Below, one piece after another: positions 54,806 to 64,000 of a stretch of DNA of 64,000 bases. Numbering within the stretch: the stretch's first letter is position 1; each line of letters begins with the position of its first letter. The stretch spans positions 85,136-149,135 of the forward strand of contig JAJIRX010000916.1 in NCBI GenBank assembly GCA_023853785.1, read 5' to 3'. Below the pieces are notes generated by a model, which saw only the letters and a program-made list of their open reading frames with translations, ran no database searches and was not told where the DNA came from. The position numbers were made by a program, and so were the translations under genes. Origin of the DNA: Psilocybe azurescens. Lineage: Eukaryota; Basidiomycota; Agaricomycetes; Agaricales; Agrocybaceae.

Positions 54806-55173
54806 TGTCGCCCTGGTTGCGACCAGAGTCGCTCACCTGGAGCCGACGATGGAGTGGGGATGGAATCGGAGACGGCCAGGGAGGCAAATGTTGCCCGACT
54901 TTCTCGATTTCATCGTCAAGAACTTGCTTCGAATCTTCAGCAAGTTTGTTGGCAAAAACACCCGATCCTTGCGGAGATGGTTGTTGTAGGTGTGAATGTC
55001 CAGCTCTACTCCACCTTCAACAAGCCCGCATTGGCTAGTGGAGCATGTGCACGTTCGAGTGGGCATTTCCTATAGTTATATCGTCAGTCAGAAAACATCT
55101 AACAGTCTGAGAGTGATCGAGTGACTGACGAGAAACCGAGTCAGCTAGAAAGCGCGTTTATGGAACAAGAACG

Positions 55174-55915
55174 TGTTCTGGGCACCCAGAACACAGGGGA
55201 CGGCGAGAAAGATGTTCGGGTTCTGTGGTCTCTTAAAGTAAGCACCGCGTCGACTTAGGGAGAACAATAACGCACTTACCATGGTGACCTTGTCGCACTC
55301 ATTCACTCAACAAGTAGGCACAAAAAGAAAACCTGGACACCCAGGTTTCATTAGAGCGTTGCAAAGGCAACGCAGAGTACAACGCTGTTCTGGGCACCCA
55401 GAACAACATTGAGTAAGATTGGGTTAGAGAGAGCGGATTAGAGCGGGTTTCGATAAGCGCTTCTATTTGGCTTGAAGCCCGTGAATTAAACAATTACGCA
55501 AACAGTCACGTTTATTTGGCTTCAAGCCCCGCAACCAAACAATCACACGCTCTACGATGACACGCGCTCTCATCATCTCTTAAACGTCCACAATCCTTTC
55601 GAGTGTCCTGGGTGTCCAGGACACTATGCAACATCTCTTCAACTCGAGAACAACCTTCCTCGGAGTGTCCTGGGTGTCCAGGACACGCTATTTCAGACGA
55701 TCTTAGCCTGGTTCATATTGTTGACATTCTGGTAGTCAACACACTCTTCGATTGGTTGCTAGTTATACACTAGGTATGCACTCTTTCCCCAGCCTATTGT
55801 CACCACCTAACTGTCTCTCTTCTGCTCGAACTCAGGCCTACTCAGAGTGTTCTGGGTGCCCAGGACACTCTGCCTTAGTTCACTGACGTTGTGCTGTGGG
55901 TGTCCAGAGCACGAC
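55174..55915. repeat. Cluster of CTGGGTGYCCAG palindromes
   Basis: At least seven copies: GTTCTGGGCACCCAGAAC (55175 and 55386), ACCTGGACACCCAGGT (about 55331), GTGTCCTGGGTGTCCAGGAC (55601 and 55665), GTTCTGGGTGCCCAGGAC (about 55848) and CTGTGGGTGTCCAGAGC (about 55892). Such subterminal palindromes are typical binding sites of CACTA transposition proteins. Further copies lie at 59384 and at 63928–64000. Confidence 0.8.
55385..55455. repeat. Left copy of an inverted repeat bracketing the WD40 locus
   Basis: GTTCTGGGCACCCAGAAC followed by GGGTTAGAGAGAGCGGATTA and GAGCGGGTT. The reverse complement occurs at 59338–59407. The pair may be the ends of one mobile unit of about 4 kb. Confidence 0.6.
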
Positions 55916-56080
55916 ATCACTGCTCGACCACCCAGCACTCATGCTTATCGCTGCACCTTTCTGATGTACCCTATACGCCCATATACTAGGTGCTCAGGTT
56001 TTTGCTTCTTACGGTATGTACTGTCATATATCAACTATAAACGCTGGATAGACACTTCTCAAGGAAAACGTATTCGATAG

Positions 56081-56890
56081 CTATGTACGCCCAAGCATCA
56101 CTACTCTTTGAACGCTGAAGCCACCTTGAACATCCTTGAAAGTTAGTGATGATACAATGGTGTTGTATTTGAACTCACCCTTTTCATTTTCTTTGCAGTC
56201 CTTGCGCGACGGGCTGCCTCTGAGGTGTACTTGAGATGGAGCTTCAGCATATCATGCACGGGCCAGTGTTTATTATAGTCGTCTAAGACCCGGTACTCCT
56301 TTTAACTTTGTCGCAGATTTCCTTAACAAGTTTTTATTCTGTTTACTATAGCTTTTGATAGATCCAGGTGCTTTTTCTTGGCTTGGTCGTGTACCAAATT
56401 CTTGTGGAATTCATCGGTAAGTTACAAGGCATATGATCAAAATAAGCACTCACCACCACCGCTTCATAAGTTCTTTCACTCCAGGCCAGCTCCTCTTGCA
56501 AATTATAGCCCCTGACCCAGGACGCCCAGCCTCTCCCTTAGGCTTGGGAATTAATTTAACAAGTTCGCTCCCAGATTCAAGTTCGTCTTCTTCATCTTCC
56601 TCATCTCCAGACTGAGAATCAGAGGAGTCGACGTTCATATCCTCGTTAAATGCAACACGCTTAGGTGTAGGGAGCCCTCTCTGTGTTGTACTATGCTGAA
56701 TGGTTTCTGGAGTTTTAGATCGTCTCTGTGCCGATAAGTATGCGATATCTGGGATTGTAGAGCTCTCTCTGTGGCCGATCGCTTCCCTGGCTTGACGATA
56801 AGGGAGGAAAACTCCATTCTTCGTGCGATCTTTGGCAGGTGAGGAAATGTCCTGGGTGAGAAGACGATCCTGCGAGTGATGAGCGGCTTG
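56081..56890 (-). pseudogene. Uncharacterised transposon-associated gene, one frame break
   Basis: An open frame from about 56890 (start not found) reads through QDRLLTQDISSPAKDRTKNG, IPDIAYLSAQRRSKTPETIQ and an acidic stretch SSDSQSGDEEDEEDELESGS to KPKGEAGRPGSGGYNLQEEL. Spliced exons follow: NLVHDQAKKKHLDLSKAI and EYRVLDDYNKHWPVHDMLKL, then HLKYTSEAARRARTAKKMKR, with the stop at 56081. A frameshift lies at four C at 56509–56512; five C would restore the conserved frame. From memory, proteins with this GRPGxGGYNLQE and WPVxDMxKLxLKYTS pattern are common next to transposons in agaricomycetes, function unknown. Confidence 0.65.
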
Positions 56891-57245
56891 TGTCGTGTGA
56901 TGTGTGCATCCATGGTATGTGGTTTGAGTTGTGTATCACTTGATCCATCTCATTTATATTCCTAGGCATACTCGTTACTTTGTTCTACCCTTGTTACCTT
57001 GTAATTTTCAAACAGCCTCGTAAGCATATATTCGCTATTGTTTTTTCGTCTATAGTGACTCCATATATCGTTCCCAAATGGGGTAGGTATCCAAGTGGGT
57101 CAAGCGGGGTGGAGCAGTCTGCTCAACATTGTCGTCATGGACATCAAGACAATTAGCGTTACATTCACAATAAGCGCTCCTCGCATAAGTATGTTGCCCA
57201 TTGGCCAAAGTTTATTCACCATCGCTCTCATTACCAGTACTACTC
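56891..57245. promoter_or_regulatory. Divergent intergenic region
   Basis: About 350 bp between the divergently oriented 56081–56890 gene and the WD40 gene. It would have to hold both promoters; no specific motif is assigned. Confidence 0.3.
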
Positions 57246-59065
57246 ATGCTTATCACTCTTTTTCTCAAAGGCTTCAAGCACTTTGTGAAGGCCCCACGTA
57301 ACAATGTGAGTAAAAATCTCTTCTCTTCTAATGTTATTTAACCAAGTATGCAGGTTTATACGAAATATGCACGGTTTTCAGGTCTTAAAGGGCCTGTGAA
57401 CTGCTTATCATTCAGTCATGATGGAGCGCTGCTAGCCAGCGGTGGTAAGATGCCCTCGTGTTGTATTGTGTTACCGCATACAGGCTAATGCAAAATTTAT
57501 AGGTGATGATGAAACGGTTCGTATTTGGGATGTTTCGACTAGAAAATGCAAAGAAGTCCTTGAGGACCCTGGTCAACGATGGGGCCAGATTACCTGTTTG
57601 GTCTGGCTAGGGGTAAAGTCAAGGAAGATTTGCAACACCTAGCTTTTGGAACTGGGCGTGGTTTTCTTATCATCTTCTGCCAGAACCGTACGAATGTAAG
57701 CATTTAGCATCTACACTTGGGAAAATATACTAACTCCAAACAAAGACTGCGATGGTTGAGATTGCCACTACACGGGTATTTGCTCCTAGTGATCCTGTTG
57801 AAGCAGTAGACTATGATATTCAAACATCACGTTTGGCTATCAGTAGTCACCATGGCAATGTTACCTTGTACGAAGTCGGAAGAAACGGTGAGATCTTTTC
57901 TGTAGACAATGTGGCAGTGACTTATGATGACATAGGGACAATGTTACAGCTGTGGACCTCCAATGTGGAGAGTGATGGAAATACTTACATAGCTAGCTCT
58001 GTCCGTTTTTACGACTCGGGCCGGTTCAAGCTTTTAATTTTTGTCCTGGAAACTGGGGAAATGTAAGATGATACTTTAATTAATAAGATATTTGTATTCA
58101 TTATTCTTTCAACTTTGGCAGGATTTGTCGAGATGTTGAATCTGGGAGGGAGGACTGGCGGAAGGTCTTGAAGTCTGGAGTGTGAGTATGATTGTTTGAT
58201 ATCATACGTCAACACTGACCTCGTATGAAGTGGCCATGCTGGCATTAGCCTAGATGGGCAATTACTTCTTATAGAGAACCTTGCAAAAGGGTTTGATCTA
58301 TACCATTTACCACGCTCATCACCTTCACATAGCTTTCCCATTTTCACAAAGAAACGATGCATCAAAGATGGTGTTTTTGCTGAAGGATCGTCAGTTGTGG
58401 TCTGTGGAAGTGATCACGGCAAAATATACACATTTTCTTTGTCCTCTCCTGAACCGAAACAGATATTAAAGCAAGCTGGTAAAAATACAGAAATACAGAC
58501 CATATGCGTAAGTGCAAATGTTTTATCCAAAGCCTGGTATTGACCTGTATTAGACAACATCCACCAAAGACTGTCATCTCATAGCCAGTGGTGCTTCCCT
58601 TGAATGCTCTGATATTGTGATATGGGAAAAACCAGTAAGCTCACTTCTTACTGTCAAGAACTATGCTTACGTTCAACAGTCCATGCGTTCCAGAAAACAG
58701 GCGCAGAATAATGTATACCATCAAGTGATCATTATGGTCCTGAATTTCCTTGCCACCTTTATCATTGCATATTGGTCTTCAGGAATCTGGTTACCGTATT
58801 CACTAAAGGTTTGTATGCACAAAATTACTCTGTTATTCTTGCTAATTTATGGGATAAGATGGCACAAAGTGCCTTAAGCACTATGAATGCCACAATGAAT
58901 CGGGGTTTTGAACCACAAGTTCATACCAGTGATGCCAGATATTCAACCTGGGATCCAAATGATATACGAGTTCATGTTGGTATGATTGTCCAGGATGATG
59001 ATGATGATGAGTTGTGGAATGATCAAGCAGAGTGGAATCGTTGGAATAGTTTGGATACACTTTGA
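57246..59065 (+). CDS. WD40-repeat protein in a transposon-like unit
   Basis: The start at 57246 gives MLITLFLKGFKHFVKAPRNN. Spliced exons encode GLKGPVNCLSFSHDGALLAS, DDETVRIWDVSTRKCKEVL, LQHLAFGTGRGFLIIFCQNR, VFAPSDPVEAVDYDIQTSRL, SVRFYDSGRFKLLIFVLETG, LDGQLLLIENLAKGFDLYHL, VVVCGSDHGKIYTFSLSSPE and a C-terminal region with QDDDDDELWNDQAEWNRW and the stop at 59065. Introns of 45–70 nt are predicted at about 57301–57352, 57447–57500, 57693–57745, 58062–58121, 58630–58674 and 58716–58781. A one-base shift is needed near 57612. The protein probably folds as a beta-propeller scaffold. It lies between inverted repeats at 55385 and 59338 and near a Tnp2 transposase, so it may be transposon cargo. 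Confidence 0.75.
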
Positions 59066-59337
59066 ATAGTTTGGATACGCTTTGATATAATAGTTTGGAT
59101 ACAATAGTTTGATTTTGAATTAAATGTAAATAATTATTTTTGAGGTTGCTAATTTAAATACTATCTGACTCCATCTGATTCTATAATGCCCTCTGGTACT
59201 GAACTGTACTCCTTATTTCTCTTTGTCGACAACAAAGAGAAATAAAGGAGAATGCATATTAAGAGATTCCGTGAGTGTGTTTGTGCTTGCATGACAACGC
59301 TTTGATCAAGTGACCTAACTTGGTCAACATTGTCTAA

Positions 59338-59407
59338 TCAACCCGCTCTAACCCGCTCTAACCCACTCTCTCTAACCCGCTTGTTCTGGGTGCCCAGAAC
59401 AGTATTG
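59338..59407. repeat. Right copy of the inverted repeat
   Basis: AACCCGCTCTAACCCGCTCT, then ACCCACTCTCTCTAACCCGC and TTGTTCTGGGTGCCCAGAAC. This is the reverse complement of 55385–55455 with small differences. Confidence 0.6.
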
Positions 59408-59517
59408 TAATATGTGTTCTTATTTGAATTATCATCTCTTTGCATTGAAACTTGGTGATTGCATTGATATAACTTAAAGAGAGCTACTATGTAACCGCCA
59501 GGGCCTTTCAGAACATC

Positions 59518-60099
59518 CTACTGGTCACCATCTGCGAAAATGGAACATTGTCGGTGCATCTCCAATCGAATCTTGCTCAACTTCTGCAAGAAACCTGGAC
59601 CATAGGCATGATAAGTCTTCAAAAATGTAGTATTATGCTGGTACTTACTTTTTAACCACATACGCAACTCGTTTCGCATCCTTACCTCTCATATCAACAG
59701 GATATAGAGGATTACGCCGATGCGCAGGACATAGAGATCTCCTCTCCACTGCACCCCCAACTTTCTGAGTGCTTCGTTCTTCTTCAGTCCAATCAACTGC
59801 TTTTGCACGATATCTGAAAGGAATGGGATTGGCTACCTTCAAGAGAGTAACAGTGAAGTTGTAGATCTTGGCATTTGCAACTTGATCTTTGAAAATCTGA
59901 TGTGTTTGTCAAAGCAATGTAGTCCTATTATCATCCCGAGCAATAAAGGGAGAGAAAAATGGCTTTGCAATGTCATGACGGAAAAGACGACCGGTATAGG
60001 CATAATGTTTTGCCTAATAACTGTAAGTAGTATGACAGTATGATACTCCATCATCGTACTCACTTTCGGAGACAGGTGAATAGGCTTCTTATGTGGCAT
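59518..60099 (-). pseudogene. Uncharacterised gene with one in-frame stop
   Basis: Exon 1 starts at 60099 (MPHKKPIHLSPK) and ends at a GTGAGT donor. Exon 2 reads AKHYAYTGRLFRHDIAKPFF, SPFIARDDNRTTLL, a TGA stop, then QTHQIFKDQVANAKIYNFTV, AVDWTEEERSTQKVGG and YPVDMRGKDAKRVAYVVKK. A last exon KLSKIRLEMHRQCSIFADGD ends at 59518. The stop could be CGA changed to TGA by deamination. No family is recognised; it may be another transposon accessory gene. Confidence 0.6.
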
Positions 60100-60199
60100 G
60101 GCAGATTACTATTGGAGGGAGTAGTGTTAAGAGTTGTTGGAGCTTTGAGTTTTCGATCTCTTAAAAGTATTGGATTGGTCGTGAGCCGGTATTCAAGTG

Positions 60200-60580
60200 A
60201 AATAAATTTATTGCAAGCCACTCAACAATAAAGTTGCCATAGTAGAGGCCTACGGCAGAGGCCCCTGTTCGAATAAGAATTAGAGAATACTACCGGTGAA
60301 TAGAGTTGATTAGCTATTGTAAATGTGCAATTGAATCCAGTTCATACCGATGACGAGTTTACTCCAATAGTTTCAACGTGTCTAAGCCATATCGGACTTA
60401 ACAATTAGCAAAACTCCAAACATTGAGCACAGAGGATAGATACTACCGGAACTTAGCTATTGTAGATGTGCATTTTTCGAGGTTCATGTATTGGACTGTT
60501 TACGAGCTGCTCAACAATACAGTTGCCATAGTACTTGAGCTAGTAGAGTCAGATAATTCAGTGAATGGAGCAAAGTGGAG
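60200..60580. repeat. Degenerate direct duplication of about 290 bp spacing
   Basis: CTCAACAATAAAGTTGCCAT (about 60219) recurs as CTCAACAATACAGTTGCCAT (about 60510), and ATACTACCGG with TTAGCTATTGTA near 60287 recurs near 60440. The two copies differ by substitutions and small indels. Confidence 0.55.
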
Positions 60581-60640
60581 TTCAGTAATGGTACCTGTGC
60601 ATTTTGAAGCGGACTAAATCACTGATAAGTAAATATCCGC

Positions 60641-63600
60641 ATGGGCATCGCATTCACTCCCGGCCACAATAGCCGGACAACTTTCAATAAATTCATTGAC
60701 CTAGAGTCGCCAACCCCCACCAGCGACTCCAACATGTTCAGCCTATTCAACTTCAATACGCAACCTCAACCTCAACCTCAACCCAATGCAGACGTTCCAA
60801 TGGACGATTTTGACGCAGTGCGTATTTTATTTATTAACTGTAAAGTTGTTATTTTGAGTTAATTGATCTGCAGAATCGGCCTGGTGCCGTGCCACAACGC
60901 TCCAAACTTATACCCGTGACCAGCCATCCTTTAGAGCCAGCTCAAGGAACCATTCTCCCTGCCGTGAATCCAGTAACAATGGAACCCTCCAGTACCGGAA
61001 CAAGCCAGGCTATCCCAGGCATATTTCCACCTGGACAACCTGTGGAAACTGCCATGGCCGTCGATACAGCCACCAACCCAAACCAGTCTATGCCGGATCA
61101 AGAGCTGCCCATCACCCCACGGAGCGAGCAACAACACATCTCATATCATCCAAATGATATGAACCTTGGCGAAACGAGGTCAAGTAGATCCTCTACTAGG
61201 CAACAAAGCCATTTTGCAAACCTCCAATATACACCCGCTGCTTCCTCAACAGCAATTCGCCAATGACCCTCACAGAAACATCGAGCCAACAAGTGAACAC
61301 ATACCTCAGTCATCGACTCAGTCGCTGGTGCCGAAGCCGTTCACGTTGAAGCCGTTTGCATTCACATTAAAACCGACACCAACTAAGCATCAGATATCGA
61401 TCAGGCGAAAAGGGCCTGGGCAAGAAGATTCAGCGGACACGTTGGTCAAGCGGCGCAACGACGAACCTAGAGTTTATTTACAAAACACGGAAAAAGACAC
61501 AGAATGTGTAAGTTAACCGTTCCTGCTGTTAGATTAACAAGGCTCACCTCATAATAGATCAAAACACGGGTCATCGAGCAAAGTGATTTTACCACAAGAC
61601 AGATGCTGGACATGAAGGACAAGGAAATTCACTGGATGAAGGAGAAAGTGAGTAATCGAACTGCTGCCCGATGAGTATATCAGACTTACCATATAACAGA
61701 TGGACAAACATCAGGACAGCTTCAACGAAGTCTTGGAGCGGTTATTGGCCTTGGAGCAGTCAAACAAAGAGCATGCTGCTAAGTTGGAAGCAACAGAAGC
61801 GCAGCTCGAAAAAGATAAAAGAACACAGGAAGATAGAAGAGAAGCGATTTCACAACGTCAGGTAAACCAGGAGAGTGCCGACAGGTTGAAAGCGACAGAA
61901 GCACGGTTTGAGAGGGCGTCTGGAACGGCAGGAGTTCGAGGAGAAGCAAAATCGCAAATATAATGAGAAGCTGTGTGTATTTGAAAGGGAACGGAGACAG
62001 CTTGAAGAACATGCACGCGCTGCTAAATGCACCATCGGGTATTTAAGACTTCATATTCCAAAATATTTAAAACACAAACTTACGTTGACCAATCTAGGGT
62101 TACCATTCCCCACTCCTACTACGAGGGTGTCGTCCCGTCAACCAGCGGGCAACTTCCTCAGGTATCCAGCCATAGTCATCAGGAAGGAGGCGATGTAGAT
62201 ATGGACGATCATCCACAAGGTCAGCCTCCTGCTCCAATAGAGGCGCGACCACGGTACCAGTCATATCCGCCACAGCGGCACTGCAAGTCACACTTACTCC
62301 CACTCCAATGTTCGACATGCATAATACCTCCAGTAGCAGACAGTCTCATCTAGCGTCCGAAGAGGGTCGGCAAGGAGACGGCGACGCAATGATGGGTGAA
62401 AATCCGCAAAGCCCTTCCAAAGACAAGGGCAAGGCTCGCGCTCCTGTTGCTGATGAAAGCTCGGGGAAGAGTTCGACCATGTCGTATCCGGCGACGACAA
62501 CAACGAGGTAAGTCATCCTGTTCCTGAGTTTATAGTCATGCTGACGCATTGAAAGGACGATGAAGGGTTTCCTCACCATGTCCCACCTCCGTATAAATTC
62601 AAACGTCCACGGGCGGGCAGGCCCCGGCTGAAAGCTGTCTATGGTGACAATGAGCCTGCAGCACCGTCTACCTCCAACAGTCCAGAACAACAAATTACTC
62701 GCGGCAATATTGACGTTGCGCAGTCGAGGAAATCACAAAAACAGTTCTTTCGGTCTTGGCGACCACGGGTGCGTTGCCAAGTGCACAAGATACCAGCCAG
62801 AAGACAGAAACACGCTTCAGCACTGGTGAAACAACCGGCTAAAGCCTCTAACACTCCATCTAAGATAATCGGGGTAAGTTCACATTCAAATTCAAATCTA
62901 ATGTGGGCTAACCCACCATGCGTATCTACCTAGAAAGCAGTTCGGCTCCACATGAATTCACTTATTGGAATCAAGAAGGATGACCAGATCCTAGGCGCGT
63001 CAAACCGCCTCTCTGAATGTCGTCGAAAAATTCGCAATTGATGAAAATCCGGTCAGCCGTCCAAGCCTAGCTCCGCTGAATTTCTGCTTTGAAGTTAAAC
63101 ACAATCATCCATGGAACGAGGAGTTGATCAACCAGTTCATGCAGTCCTTCTTGTTGAAACATAGCTTTCAGTCCGAGGACCAGCCAGTCGCTTATGCTGC
63201 CGTTAAACAACGTTTCACGATCCTCAAGGCGCTTGTAAAGGACGCGAAGCCGAAGAGGGAGAAGATGAAGTGCAGACTCGCGAACGGGTGGAAAAAATCA
63301 AAAAAAGCAAGAAGGCGAGGTCGCGCCGGGACACACGACGCCGTGGGGTGGGTTTGTTTCTCGATTTTCTACGTTTTGGGAGATTTATGCAATTCTAGTT
63401 GTCGAGTAACCGACTCGAAACCGCCAATGACAATCGAAAGGAGGCGGATCCTGCTTGGGAGTTTCTGTACCAAGTAGCACACATGCTGACCGAGGGCATG
63501 TCTTCTGACGAGAGTGGACCTGAAGAACGCAAATTCACAATCAGGATCCGACAGTGGCGCAGCTGCATTGATTCCATACCTGACAATCATCGACCGTGAT

Positions 63601-63753
63601 ATGAACAAGAGGACTGGGCTGGGCAACCCTGTGCCAGGGAACCCGGCTAGGCAGCGTGTAAGGATGGGGGGATCATTAGCCGCTGAGGCGATTCCAGGAT
63701 TGCCGGAGAACTTCTACAACGCGACTTGGTACGCTGGCCTGAGCGAGCACTAA
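60641..63753 (+). pseudogene. Large coiled-coil gene, transposon-associated, several frame breaks
   Basis: The start at 60641 gives MGIAFTPGHNSRTTFNKFID. A Q/P repeat, an intron (60819–60874) and a long Pro/Ser/Thr-rich region follow. A coiled coil near 61560–62030 includes LERLLALEQSNKEHAAKLEA and FERERRQLEEHARAAK. Later exons include SSHSHQEGGDVDMDD, SPSKDKGKARAPVADES, PPPYKFKRPRAGRPRLK and NQFMQSFLLKHSFQSEDQPV. The C-terminus NPARQRVRMGGSLAAEAIPG then LPENFYNATWYAGLSEH ends at 63753. From memory, a C-terminal GLPENFYxxxW motif is frequent in agaricomycete transposon-linked proteins. Frame breaks near 61200, 61925, 62260, 63000 and 63560 suggest decay or sequencing errors. Function unknown. 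Confidence 0.6.
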
Positions 63754-63924
63754 AATTGACCTCAAAAAACCCGCTATAGCTCTACCAGCAATCATGACGG
63801 ACAATTAGATAGCGACAATAAGCAAAGAAATTTGTATATACCTAGAGAATATTTGAATCGTTGATCGACTATGATAGCGCAAAAACAAAAAGCGCATAGA
63901 CAGCATGGACAACCTCAGCGTGGT

Positions 63925-64000
63925 GTGGTCTGGACACCCAGAACACGATAAGCACAAGTGGTGGATGAGTTGAGCAGGTTGTGCTTTGGACACCCACAGC
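63925..64000. repeat. CTGGGTGYCCAG-type palindromes at right window edge
   Basis: TCTGGACACCCAGAACA (about 63932) and GCTTTGGACACCCACAGC (63983–64000) match the cluster at 55174–55915. The last copy is cut by the window end, so the mobile region continues beyond it. Confidence 0.7.

Noticed and set aside
58617..58877. A C-terminal membrane helix for the WD40 protein
   Set aside because: It arises from reading through two introns; splicing gives an acidic soluble C-terminus ending at 59065.
55174..64000. CRISPR-like spaced repeats
   Set aside because: The palindromes are irregularly spaced, vary in sequence and sit in eukaryotic transposon sequence.

Overview
The window looks like nuclear DNA of an agaricomycete (mushroom-forming basidiomycete). 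Reasons: short GT–AG introns of about 45–60 nt; a C2–NACHT–WD40 NLR-type gene; F-box and seven-helix membrane genes of types expanded in this class; a Tnp2 (CACTA/EnSpm-like) transposase with agaricomycete-type accessory genes; and dense nested transposons. No rRNA gene, convincing functional tRNA gene, CRISPR array or prokaryotic operon is visible. All assignments are by eye from translated motifs; no search was run.

Layout. 1–3.6 kb: NLR-type gene on the minus strand, its WD40 array cut by the window edge. 4.3–9.9 kb: recognisable but broken copies of two essential genes, PCNA (minus) and the SEC61 alpha translocon subunit (plus). 10.2–14.9 kb: a Ty1/copia retrotransposon with apparently identical 208-bp LTRs, 5-bp TSDs and a half-tRNA-iMet primer site. 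16.2–20.1 kb: a nest of repeats: long palindromic foldback units split by a PIF/Harbinger element (TSD TAA) that itself carries a poly(A) retroposon (12-bp TSD), and by a DNA element with an 8-bp TSD. 20.8–22.2 kb and 41.5–42.9 kb: two paralogous seven-helix membrane protein genes in opposite orientation. 27.1 kb: an MBF1 fragment. 30.1–31.8 kb: an F-box gene. 51.4–64 kb: a Tnp2 transposase and four further genes in transposon-like sequence, among about ten copies of a palindrome around CTGGGTGYCCAG.

The most unusual content is a family of non-autonomous DNA elements, numbered here by position: element 1 (18150–19352), 2 (partial, 19536–20066), 3 (24554–26968), 4 (27660–29205), 5 (34853–37039) and 6 (45661–47864). 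Elements 1, 5 and 6 have verifiable 8-bp target duplications. Ends resemble CAGTACTTTAC on the left and GTAAAGACCTC on the right. Inside are arrays of short palindromes of general form TCCnnnGGA spaced about 10–11 bp, in a version private to each element. Elements 3, 5 and 6 also hold a conserved AT-rich block, a purine-rich block, a microsatellite or minisatellite of up to about 1 kb and a conserved GC-rich core; elements 1, 3, 4 and 6 carry a tRNA-like segment with A- and B-box sequences. No transposase is encoded in them. I know no described family with this combination, but my recall is not a database search.

Many genes carry single-base frameshifts, several exactly at homopolymers (T, A or G runs), even in the copia element whose LTRs look identical. 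Part of the apparent gene breakage may therefore be sequencing error. The PCNA and SEC61 copies are different: they also have internal deletions or in-frame stops and are more likely true pseudogenes.
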